From Acidimicrobiaceae bacterium (GTDB lineage Bacteria > Actinomycetota > Acidimicrobiia > Acidimicrobiales > RAAP-2): a stretch of 64,000 nt of DNA. The stretch spans positions 53,207-117,206 of the forward strand of contig DAHUZK010000017.1 in the NCBI GenBank assembly GCA_027306605.1, in the 5' to 3' direction. Of this stretch, positions 17,473 through 24,667 are shown one piece after another. Below the pieces are notes generated by a model. It had not been told where the DNA came from. It was given only the letters and a program-made list of their open reading frames with translations, and made no database searches. The first letter of the stretch is position 1. The number at the start of each line of letters is the position of its first letter. The translations under genes were made by a program, and so were the position numbers.

Positions 17473-18001
17473 GCGCGGCGGCTCGGTGTCCCGGATCCCC
17501 TTGCCGGTGCGCGTGGCCCTGCCCCTCGTCGTCCTGGCCGTCGCGCTCCTGATCGGCAGCGGTGCGCTCGAAGGTTCCCCACCCACGGCGGCCCAGCGGG
17601 CGGCAGCCATCGAGGCCGGCGTGCGTTGCCCGTCGTGCACCGACCTGTCGGTGGCCGAGTCGAACGCCACGACGGCGATCGCCGTACGCCACCAGATCGA
17701 AGGACTGGTGGCCCAGGGCAAGACGACGGCGGACATCGACGCCGTCCTCGTGTCCGAATACGGCCAGACCATCCTGCTCGTGCCGCCCGACGCCGGTGGC
17801 GTCCCGGTCATCTGGATCGTCCCGCTCGTCGTCGGCGCAGCCACGGTGGCTGCCCTGGGCGTGTTCTTCTGGCGCCGCAGCCGCGCCTTCGAGTCCCTTC
17901 GGTCCGGCGCAACCGGACCCGGCGCCACGGAACCAAATGCGAACGGGCCCGGCGCGGTGGAGCCCGGCGCGGTGGAGCCCGAGACGGAGTCTGTCCCGTG
18001 A
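17465..18001 (+). CDS. ccmH: Cytochrome c maturation protein CcmH (CycL)
   Basis: A membrane-tethered thiol oxidoreductase that presents apocytochrome c. 178 residues with an N-terminal anchor (about residues 16-33), the redox motif GVRCPSCTDLSVAES (Cys55, Cys58; the family's LRCxxC), a three-helix domain, a second membrane helix (VIWIVPLVVGAATVAALGVF) and a Pro/Glu-rich cytoplasmic tail. A GTG a few codons in is an alternative start. ATG 17465 overlaps ccmG by 8 nt, in keeping with the tight packing of the operon. The stop overlaps the next gene's GTG. Confidence 0.92.
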   Translation: MAERGGSVSRIPLPVRVALPLVVLAVALLIGSGALEGSPPTAAQRAAAIEAGVRCPSCTDLSVAESNATTAIAVRHQIEGLVAQGKTTADIDAVLVSEYGQTILLVPPDAGGVPVIWIVPLVVGAATVAALGVFFWRRSRAFESLRSGATGPGATEPNANGPGAVEPGAVEPETESVP

Positions 18002-19029
18002 GAGTCGACGGACCGGCGGCGGTCGAGCGCCGCGAGCCGCCCGGGCGCGACGAGCACTGGTACCTCGCGGACCAGCGCGAGTTCCTCCTGCGCTCTCTCG
18101 AGGACGCGGACCGCGAGCACGACGCGGGTGATCTCTCCGACGAGGACCACGCCCTGCTGGTTTCGCGGGACCGGGCCCGTCTCGCCGAGGTGGAGGCGCA
18201 GCTGGCCTCGTTGGCCCAGGCACCGGCACCGGCCCAGGCGGAACCCGGTGTCCCTGGGCCCGCGGCACCGGCGCTGGAGCCCGAGACATCGGTGCGGGAG
18301 TCGACGCTGCGGGAGCAGTCAGCGGTGGGGGAGAACGGAACGGGCGCACCGGCCCGGCGGCCGCTGCCCCTCTGGCGCAAGGCCGGCATCGTCGTCTGCT
18401 GCATGCTCATCGTGCTCGGCGCGGCGATCCTCGTCATGCACTTCGTGCAGGCGCGCCAGCCTGGTCAGCCCTTGACCGGCAGCATCAGCCTCCCCCAGGC
18501 CCAGCAGATCGAGCAGCAGCTGCAGCAGGCGTTGTCGTACAACAACCAGGGCAACACGAAGGCGGCGCTCGAGCTTTACGACAAGGTGCTCTCGGAGGAC
18601 CCGTCCAATCCCGCTGCGCTCGCCTATGCGGGGTACCTGCAATGGAACGTGGGGTCGTCGGCGCACGTGTCGTCGCTCGTACGAATCGGGCGGGCCGAGA
18701 TCCAGACGGCGGTGAAGGATTCGCCGTCGTACTACGAGGCACACCTCTTCTACGGGCTGGTGCTGGCCAACCAGGACCACAACTATGCGGCCGCCGTGGT
18801 GCAGTTCAGCGAGTTCTTGGCCGACGGTCCTCCGGCCTCGGACCTCCCGCAGGCCGCGCCGTTGGTCGCTCCGGCCTACAAGGCGCTGGGCCAGCCGCTG
18901 CCGGCCAAGTTCTCCGCACCGTCGACCACGTCGACCACGTCGACCACGTCGACCACGTCGACCACGTCGACCACGTCGACCACGTCGACCACGTCGACCA
19001 CGACACCGGCGGGGCGCTCACGCCCGTAG
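17998..19029 (+). CDS. CcmI-like TPR protein with Ser-Thr-Thr repeat tail
   Basis: The last gene of the ccm operon, 343 residues. The N-terminal soluble region (DEHWYLADQREFLLRSLEDA, then a coiled stretch to about residue 80) resembles the short cytoplasmic segment of CcmI. A membrane helix follows (KAGIVVCCMLIVLGAAILVM, about residues 125-144), then TPR-like helices (ALSYNNQGNTKAALELYDKV) that in CcmI bind apocytochrome C-termini. The protein ends in nine STT triplets encoded by a perfect 9-bp repeat. Start GTG 17998 overlaps ccmH. The 3' end overlaps the convergent cysteine desulfurase by 12 bp. CcmI identity is inferred from position and layout. Confidence 0.78.
   Translation: MRVDGPAAVERREPPGRDEHWYLADQREFLLRSLEDADREHDAGDLSDEDHALLVSRDRARLAEVEAQLASLAQAPAPAQAEPGVPGPAAPALEPETSVRESTLREQSAVGENGTGAPARRPLPLWRKAGIVVCCMLIVLGAAILVMHFVQARQPGQPLTGSISLPQAQQIEQQLQQALSYNNQGNTKAALELYDKVLSEDPSNPAALAYAGYLQWNVGSSAHVSSLVRIGRAEIQTAVKDSPSYYEAHLFYGLVLANQDHNYAAAVVQFSEFLADGPPASDLPQAAPLVAPAYKALGQPLPAKFSAPSTTSTTSTTSTTSTTSTTSTTSTTSTTTPAGRSRP
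18922..19002 (+). repeat. Perfect 9-bp tandem repeat (nine copies)
   Basis: Nine uninterrupted copies of TCGACCACG encode (Ser-Thr-Thr)9 near the C-terminus of the CcmI-like protein. Lack of any base change between copies suggests recent expansion. Length changes keep the frame, so this is a candidate polymorphic tract. Confidence 0.97.
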
Positions 19030-20166
19030 GGAACGCAGGTCGTCGACGACGCGGGAGAAGGCGCCGGCGAACGCGTCGCAGTCCGACTCGCTCGTCGTCC
19101 ATCCGACACTGACGCGCAGCGAGTGGCTCGGGTCGGCACCCATCGCTTCGAGAACGGGCGAGGGCTCGATGCTCTCCGACGAGCAGGCGGACCCCGAGTG
19201 GACCGCCACGCCGGAGCGGTCGAGGCCGATCAGCACCGGTTCCGCCTCCACACCCTCGACGCCGAGGCAGACCAGATGCGGGAGACGCTGGGTGGGATCG
19301 GCGGGCCCGACCACGGCCACGCCCCCGGACGCGCACGCGGCCTCGACGATGAGCGCCACCTGGTGCGCCGCCGTCGCGGCCTCCGCGTCCATCAGGCGGC
19401 AGGCGTCGGCCGCCAAAGCGCCCGCGGCGGCGCCGAAGGCCATGAGGGCCGGGACGGCCTCGAGCCCGCCCCGGCGCCCGCGCTCTTGCGCCCCGCCGAC
19501 CAGGAGCGGCTCGAACCGGCTCCCGCGACGGACGACCAGCGCCCCGGCACCGGGCACGCCCCCCAGCTTGTGTGCACTGACGCTCACGAGGTCGGCCTCG
19601 AGGCTGCCGAGATCCGTGGGCAGGTGCCCGCACGCCGCCGCGGCGTCGACATGGACCGTGACACCTGCCTCCCGGCACAGCGCCACCACCTCGTGCACCG
19701 GTTGGATCGTGCCGACCTCGTGATTGGCCCACTGGCAATGCACCAGCGCCGGCCGCGGCCCGAGAGGCCGGCCGAGGCGTGCCGCGAGGGCCTCCACGTC
19801 GAGCCGCCCGTCGGGGTCGACCGGCACCGTCTCGAGCAGCGCCAGACGCAGCGATGCCTCGCGCACCGCGGAGTGCTCCACCGCGGTGCTCAGAACGGGT
19901 GCACCCGGCGCGGCGCGGGTGGCACCCCACGCGGCGGCGTTGATCGCCTCGGTGCCGCCCGAGGTGAAGACGACCTGGCGTGGCGCGACGTGCAAGAGCT
20001 CCGCCGCTTGCGCCCGGGCCGCCTCGACCGCCTCGCGCACGAGGCGGCCTTCCTCGTGCAGGCGAGCGGGGTCGGCCGCCGGGAGCCGGGCCCACGCCAG
20101 CAGGGCCGCCACGGCCGCCGGTCGGGCCGGCGTGGTGCTGGCGTGATCGAGGTAGGTGCGAGCCAC
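19018..20166 (-). CDS. Cysteine desulfurase (NifS/IscS class V aminotransferase)
   Basis: PLP enzyme that takes sulfur from L-cysteine for iron-sulfur clusters or tRNA thiolation. 382 residues, beginning MARTYLDHASTTPARP (the YLDxAATTP family start). The PLP lysine is in SVSAHKLGG and the persulfide-forming Cys is in HSGSACSSES, the extended mobile loop of group I (NifS/IscS) enzymes. It sits 6 nt downstream of a SufR-like regulator on the same strand, and that pair is divergent from an Mrp carrier. No scaffold or SufBCD gene is present, so it may serve a dedicated or housekeeping need. Symbol left blank because IscS and NifS cannot be separated here. Confidence 0.93.
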   Translation of the reverse strand: MARTYLDHASTTPARPAAVAALLAWARLPAADPARLHEEGRLVREAVEAARAQAAELLHVAPRQVVFTSGGTEAINAAAWGATRAAPGAPVLSTAVEHSAVREASLRLALLETVPVDPDGRLDVEALAARLGRPLGPRPALVHCQWANHEVGTIQPVHEVVALCREAGVTVHVDAAAACGHLPTDLGSLEADLVSVSAHKLGGVPGAGALVVRRGSRFEPLLVGGAQERGRRGGLEAVPALMAFGAAAGALAADACRLMDAEAATAAHQVALIVEAACASGGVAVVGPADPTQRLPHLVCLGVEGVEAEPVLIGLDRSGVAVHSGSACSSESIEPSPVLEAMGADPSHSLRVSVGWTTSESDCDAFAGAFSRVVDDLRSLRA

Positions 20167-20172
20167 CGGGGC

Positions 20173-20919
20173 TCAGGCAGAGGCGGTGCAGGCGTCGTCG
20201 CCCCGCGCCCGCGACGAGATCATGACCAGGGGGGCCGTGTCGGCCGCGTGCCCGCACAAGCCGGCGAGCAGGCCCTTGACCATCCCGCGGTCTACCGCGC
20301 ACAGCACGGGGTTGGTGGTGTGCGCCTCGCCGAAGGGGCACTGCTCCGCCACGACGGCCGTGCGCTCACCCCGGTCCTCGGCGTGGGCGGCGAAGCCGTG
20401 GGCGGTGAGGGTTTCGGCTACCACGTGCATGGCGGCCCGCACCGTCCGTTGCCCTTCCGACGGCGTCATGCGCGAGGCCAGGGACCGGCCGTACTCCTCG
20501 CCCACGAGAGCCGCCATCTCCTCGGCCTCGTCGGGTCCGAGGCGGCGCATCGCCTCTCCGAGCAGGCGCATGAGGAGATCGTCCCGCCGTTGCATCAGGC
20601 CGAAGCTCAGCTCCTCCTCGACGCAGAAGTAGCGCTTGGACGGTCGGCCGGCGCCGGGGGTGGTGCGGCCCATCTCGATCCGCAGGTAGCCGCCGTCGAC
20701 GAGGCGCTGGAGATGGTGCCGGGCGACGTTGGGATGCAGCGAGAACGCGCTCGCCACCTCGCGTGCGGTCACGCCGGGGACGGCGCGGACATGGAGGAAG
20801 ATGTCCCGGCGCGTCGGGTCCCCGAACGCAGCGGCGACAGCGGCGACGGCGGCGCTGAAGCGGCCGTCGGACGCGTCCGCCGCCGGCCCGGGCTCCACCG
20901 TGGTCGGCGCGGCATCCAC
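20173..20919 (-). CDS. SufR-like iron-sulfur-sensing transcriptional regulator
   Basis: A 248-residue regulator with an N-terminal winged helix (DPTRRDIFLHVRAVPGVTAR, about residues 34-53, then the recognition helix HPNVARHHLQRLVDGGYL). Its C-terminal domain bears four cysteines at 194, 207, 222 and 244 inside CPFGEA...MVKGLL, the arrangement of SufR proteins that hold an Fe-S cluster and repress suf operons. GTG 20919 is favoured because TAGACT ends 7 nt before it. Downstream by 6 nt is a cysteine desulfurase. The TAGACT box lies inside an 11-bp perfect palindrome, implying autorepression by cluster status (inference). Confidence 0.86.
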   Translation of the reverse strand: MDAAPTTVEPGPAADASDGRFSAAVAAVAAAFGDPTRRDIFLHVRAVPGVTAREVASAFSLHPNVARHHLQRLVDGGYLRIEMGRTTPGAGRPSKRYFCVEEELSFGLMQRRDDLLMRLLGEAMRRLGPDEAEEMAALVGEEYGRSLASRMTPSEGQRTVRAAMHVVAETLTAHGFAAHAEDRGERTAVVAEQCPFGEAHTTNPVLCAVDRGMVKGLLAGLCGHAADTAPLVMISSRARGDDACTASA

Positions 20920-20923
20920 GCTG

Positions 20924-20934
20924 GGTAGTCTACC
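20924..20934. promoter_or_regulatory. Palindrome GGTAG-T-CTACC: SufR-like promoter and likely operator
   Basis: A perfect 11-bp palindrome lies 5 bp upstream of the SufR-like start. On the minus strand it contains the -10 hexamer TAGACT, followed by exactly 7 nt and the GTG start, so the transcript should be leaderless and the repressor should block its own -10 box. It may also affect the divergent Mrp gene 94 bp away. Confidence 0.55.
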
Positions 20935-21027
20935 GGGGGATCAGCCCTTGGAGCTGGGGCGACGCGGGCCGGACGGTGCGTGCGCGCGCCGCGGGTCCTC
21001 GACGAGCCACCAGAGACGAGGAAGTAC

Positions 21028-22221
21028 ATGGCAGCAGACCAGGCACAGCTCGAGGCCGCGGTGCGTGCGGTCGTGGACCCCGAGCTCGGGCTCCCCGTGG
21101 GCGAGCTCGGACTGCTCCGGACGGTGCGTGTCCGGCGCCGGCGCGTCCACCTCGAGGTGGCACTCCCGGTGGCGGCGTGGCCATCGGTCGACGAGCTGGC
21201 AGAGCTGATCCATGCCGCTGCCCTCGGCGTGGGCGGCGTCGAGGAGGTGGACCTCGAGTACGTCGTGATGACCGAGGGCGAGCGGACGGCGCTGCGGCAC
21301 CGTCTGCGTGCCGAGATGGTCGGTGGAAGCCCACTCGCAGGGCAGGAGGCGGGTGGCCCCGAGCACGCGGGCCACGAGCACGCGGGCCACGGTCACGGCG
21401 GCCAAGCCCAGGCCACCCCGGTGCCGGCCTTCCTCTCCGCCGAAACCAAGACGAGGGTGATCGGAGTGTCCTCGGGCAAGGGCGGCGTGGGCAAGTCGAC
21501 GGTGACGGTGAATCTCGCGGTCGCCCTGGCCCAGACCGGTCTCCGCGTCGGCTTGCTCGATGCCGACGTCTACGGGTTCTCGGTCCCCAAGATGCTCGGG
21601 ACCGATCACGACCCGGTGATCCTCGGGGACATCGTGATCCCGACCTTGGCCTATGGCGTCCGCTGCCTGTCCATGGGCTACTTCGTCCCCGACGACCAGC
21701 CCGTGATCTGGCGGGGCCCGATGCTGCACAAGGCGATCCAGCAGTTCCTCACCGACGCCTATTGGGGCGAGCCCGACTTCGTGCTGGTCGACATGCCGCC
21801 GGGGACGGGCGACGTCGCGCTGTCGTTGGCCGAGGTCATGCCGCGGGCCGAGATCATCGTCGTGACGACACCGCAGCCGGCTGCACAACGCGTCGCCCAG
21901 CGGTCGGCCATCGCGGCCAGGCGCCTCAGGCTCTCCGTGCGCGGTGTCGTCGAGAACATGAGCTGGTTCACCGGTGACGACGGCACGCGCTACGAGCTCT
22001 TCGGTGCCGGCGGTGGAGCCACCCTGGCCGGTGATCTGGGGGTTCCGTTGCTGGGCCAGGTGCCCCTGGTGAACGCGGTGCGGCTCGGCGGCGACGAGGG
22101 GCGCCCGGTCACGGCCGTCGAGCCCGGCAGCGAAACGGCCGAGGCCTTCCGGGCCATCGCCGAGAAGCTGGCCGGGCTGGGTCCCGCCCGCGTCTACCGC
22201 CGCGAGCTCAGCCTGCGTTGA
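21028..22221 (+). CDS. mrp: Mrp/NBP35-type Fe-S carrier ATPase with N-terminal DUF59 (MIP18) domain
   Basis: A P-loop ATPase thought to carry or insert iron-sulfur clusters. 397 residues: a DUF59/MIP18 domain (about 6-85), a His-rich linker (about 110-127) encoded partly by a 15-bp repeat, then the ATPase core with the deviant Walker A GKGGVGKST (residues 150-158), the switch region LLDADVYGFSVPK and the DMPPGTGD motif. The C-terminal CxxC that bridges clusters in many ApbC/Mrp proteins is absent: after VVENMSW the sequence reads FTGDDGTRYELFG. ATG 21028 has GAGGAA upstream; a longer frame lacks a ribosome-binding site. It diverges from the SufR-like/desulfurase pair and overlaps the convergent GGDEF gene by 14 bp. 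Confidence 0.92.
   Translation: MAADQAQLEAAVRAVVDPELGLPVGELGLLRTVRVRRRRVHLEVALPVAAWPSVDELAELIHAAALGVGGVEEVDLEYVVMTEGERTALRHRLRAEMVGGSPLAGQEAGGPEHAGHEHAGHGHGGQAQATPVPAFLSAETKTRVIGVSSGKGGVGKSTVTVNLAVALAQTGLRVGLLDADVYGFSVPKMLGTDHDPVILGDIVIPTLAYGVRCLSMGYFVPDDQPVIWRGPMLHKAIQQFLTDAYWGEPDFVLVDMPPGTGDVALSLAEVMPRAEIIVVTTPQPAAQRVAQRSAIAARRLRLSVRGVVENMSWFTGDDGTRYELFGAGGGATLAGDLGVPLLGQVPLVNAVRLGGDEGRPVTAVEPGSETAEAFRAIAEKLAGLGPARVYRRELSLR
21361..21390 (+). repeat. 15-bp direct repeat encoding the Mrp His-rich linker
   Basis: Two perfect copies of GAGCACGCGGGCCAC encode EHAGH-EHAGH, continued by GHGHGG. The DNA duplication directly creates the histidine cluster. Confidence 0.9.
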
Positions 22222-23782
22222 GCCGGGCGGCGGCGCGCGTGGGGCCGAGGCCCCATCGGCGTTGGGCCGTGCTGCGGGCGTTGGTGCGGTAGAGGACGAC
22301 CTGGTCCCGACCGAGCCGTTTGGCGTCGTACATCGCGTTGTCGGCGTCGCGCAGCACGGCGCCGGCGCCCGTCGCGGTGTCCGACACCACGACGAGGCCC
22401 ACGCTGGCCGTGACGACCATCTTCGCCGCGCCGATCGTCACCGGCTGGGCCAGCCCTTTGCGGATCCGCTCCGCCATCTCGCTGGCGTCCTGTTCGTGGT
22501 CGACCTCGGCCAATGCCACGAATTCGTCCCCTCCGAAGCGGGCGACCACGTCCACGCCGCGTGTCATGGCCGTGAGGCGTCGTGCCATCTCGTTGAGCAC
22601 GAGGTCACCGGTGGCGTGGTCGGTGCGGTCGTTGACGAGCTTGAAGCGGTCCAGGTCGATGAAGAGGACGGCCAGGGCCCTGCGCCGACGACCCACGTGG
22701 TGGAGCGCCTCCTCGAGGCGCTCCAGGAACAGGCCCCGGTTGGCCAGGCCGGTCACGCTGTCGTGCGATGCCTGGAAGGCGAGCCGCTCCACCATGTCGC
22801 AGCGCTCGATGGCGAGACCCACCATGTCCGCCAGCTGGTCGAGGCGGTGGAGCTCGCTGCGCCCGAAGTAGCACAGGAAAGGACTGATCGACACCACGAG
22901 CTCGTGCGAGGATCCACTCTGGGCACGCACGCTCGTGTGATCGCCGGGGTGCTCCATCGCGCCGGCCGGGACGGCCGCCACGATGGTGCCGTCGCCGCGC
23001 AGCAGCACCGCCCTCGACGCGCCGACCAGAGCGCACACGTGCGGGAGCAGCCGCCGGCCCACGTCGCGCGCGTCGCTCGCCGAGACCAGCTCCACGACGG
23101 CCCGGCGGAACGCGTCGTCTTCCCGGCGCCCCGCCGACACGCTCAGCGAGGAGGGTGCGGCCAGCGCAGCGAGGAAGAGGCCGCCGATGACCACCGCCAG
23201 CACCCGGGTGACGAGGTCGACCACGGGGCCGTGCAGGCCGAAGGCCACGACGAGCACCTGGAGCTCCACGCCCGCGGCGGCGAGAGCGAGGAGACGCATG
23301 CGGGTGGCGGCGACCGGTGGTTGGCCCCTCCCGGCCAGGACGAACCGGAGCGCCACGTAGCTCAACAGGAAGCCGAAAGCCAACGCCAGGGCGACCCGGT
23401 AGGCCGGGTACTCCGGCGGGGCGGCGTGCCCGTTGAGGGGCAGGGAGGGCAGCGCGACCGTGAAGGCCACGATGCCCACGGTCACCGCGGCCGCCGCGAA
23501 GCGCAGGCTCCGGCGTGGTCGGCGGAACGTGGCCGCGAACCGGAAGAGAAGGTACGGCGTCACCGCCAGGAGCGCGACGAGCGACCGCGCCGCGTCCTGG
23601 CTGGAGGAGAGCGAGGGGTCGATCCGGAGCGCCAGGAACAGCCCGGCGACGACGGCGAAAACCAGAGCGACCCAGCCCGCCCCGCGGATGCGGTGACGCA
23701 CCCACTGCCACGCGGTCAGGGCGGCGAGAAGGACGAACTCGGCCAGAGCGACGTCCGAGAGGACCCGCGTCCACTCCGTCAC
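22208..23782 (-). CDS. Membrane-bound GGDEF-domain protein (diguanylate cyclase)
   Basis: Synthesises cyclic di-GMP from two GTP. 524 residues: around seven or eight N-terminal hydrophobic helices (to about residue 215), a GAF-like linker domain (about 225-330), and a full GGDEF domain with DLDRFKLVND and RFGGDEF. The product-inhibition I-site RGVD stands five residues before GGDEF, so feedback inhibition is likely. All catalytic residues are intact and there is no EAL domain. GTG 23782 is preceded by GGGAGGAAA. The 3' end overlaps mrp by 14 bp on the other strand; no shared function is implied. Confidence 0.93.
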   Translation of the reverse strand: MTEWTRVLSDVALAEFVLLAALTAWQWVRHRIRGAGWVALVFAVVAGLFLALRIDPSLSSSQDAARSLVALLAVTPYLLFRFAATFRRPRRSLRFAAAAVTVGIVAFTVALPSLPLNGHAAPPEYPAYRVALALAFGFLLSYVALRFVLAGRGQPPVAATRMRLLALAAAGVELQVLVVAFGLHGPVVDLVTRVLAVVIGGLFLAALAAPSSLSVSAGRREDDAFRRAVVELVSASDARDVGRRLLPHVCALVGASRAVLLRGDGTIVAAVPAGAMEHPGDHTSVRAQSGSSHELVVSISPFLCYFGRSELHRLDQLADMVGLAIERCDMVERLAFQASHDSVTGLANRGLFLERLEEALHHVGRRRRALAVLFIDLDRFKLVNDRTDHATGDLVLNEMARRLTAMTRGVDVVARFGGDEFVALAEVDHEQDASEMAERIRKGLAQPVTIGAAKMVVTASVGLVVVSDTATGAGAVLRDADNAMYDAKRLGRDQVVLYRTNARSTAQRRWGLGPTRAAARLNAG

Positions 23783-24013
23783 CGGGTGATTTCCTCCCTC
23801 GCCGCCTCGCTCAGGTGGCCGACGCTCGCTGCGGGCTCCTCTCCCAGATCCGTCGATTCCGGAACTCGCGCCGACTGTATCCCTCGCTGCCGCGCCGCAC
23901 GCGGCAATTCATGCCGTGGCGCGGGTCGTGGGCGGGGTCATGGCTCGACCGGCGGCGCTCGGGCGCACGCCCGCAGTTCTCTCGATACTGTGGGCGGCGT
24001 CCAGGGAGGTGGC

Positions 24014-24367
24014 ATGGCGCAGGACTGGGCGCGGCCCGTCGTGCACTGGGAGATCGAGGCCAGGGATCCCGAGCGGCAGAAGGCGTTCTACGCCGACCTG
24101 TTCAATTGGAGGATCGGCGAGGGGTTCATCATGGACATCGCGCCGGGGATCGGTGGCCCCGAGCCCGGACCGGCCGGGCACATCCGCGCCGGCGAGCGGG
24201 CCGGCGTCACCCTCTACGTGCAGGTGGCCGATCTGCGGGCGTCTCTGGACCGGTCGGTTGCCCTCGGGGCCACGGTCGTCGCCGAGCCGTTCGACGTGCC
24301 CGAGGGCCCGACCCTGGCCGGCATCACCGATCCCGAGGGCAATCCGGTGATGCTGGTGCAGGCCTAG
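24014..24367 (+). CDS. VOC-family (glyoxalase/bleomycin-resistance fold) protein
   Basis: A 117-residue vicinal-oxygen-chelate protein with two beta-alpha-beta-beta-beta modules: VVHWEIEARDPERQKAFYAD (first metal-side His and the typical FYxDLF helix) and the C-terminal ITDPEGNPVMLVQ. Such proteins act as isomerases, dioxygenases or binding proteins; the substrate is not known. Start ATG 24014 is preceded by GGGAGG and a TACTGT hexamer at 23986-23991. It is followed 8 bp later by a small ABM-like gene and then enoyl-CoA hydratase on the same strand. The 231 bp before it hold only this promoter and the leader of the divergent GGDEF gene. Confidence 0.88.
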   Translation: MAQDWARPVVHWEIEARDPERQKAFYADLFNWRIGEGFIMDIAPGIGGPEPGPAGHIRAGERAGVTLYVQVADLRASLDRSVALGATVVAEPFDVPEGPTLAGITDPEGNPVMLVQA

Positions 24368-24375
24368 GCGGTCCG

Positions 24376-24666
24376 ATGTCGATCGTCGAGATCACCACCT
24401 TCCGCCTGGCCGAGGGCGTGTCCGATACCTCCTTCCTGGCGCTGGACAAGCGGATCCAGACGGAGCTGGTGCCGAACCAGCCGGGGTTCATGCGGCGGAC
24501 GACCGCCCGCCACGGTGACGAGTGGCTCGTCCTGGTGCTGTGGTGGAGCGACGACGACGCGTCGGCGTTCCAGCGGGCAGTCGAGAGCCACCCGCTCCAG
24601 CGCGAGTTCGACCGGGCCGTCGAGGCGGGCTCGCTCCACCTGACCCGGTACACCACGTTGGACTGA
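24376..24666 (+). CDS. Small ABM/Dabb-like dimeric alpha-beta barrel protein
   Basis: A 96-residue protein whose order (ITTFRLAEGVSDTSFLALDK, then PGFMRRTTARHGDEWLVLVL and a terminal beta strand) matches the antibiotic-biosynthesis-monooxygenase / stress-response dimeric ferredoxin-like fold. No catalytic residue can be assigned. Start ATG 24376 lies 8 bp after the VOC gene stop; the next gene, enoyl-CoA hydratase, begins one base after its stop. The three are likely one transcript. Function unknown; it may be a small-molecule monooxygenase or cyclase-like protein. Confidence 0.75.
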   Translation: MSIVEITTFRLAEGVSDTSFLALDKRIQTELVPNQPGFMRRTTARHGDEWLVLVLWWSDDDASAFQRAVESHPLQREFDRAVEAGSLHLTRYTTLD

Positions 24667-24667
24667 G

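Noticed and set aside
18922..19002. Possible CRISPR-like array from perfect 9-bp repeats.
   Set aside because: There are no spacers, the unit is 9 bp, and it is in frame inside a coding region.
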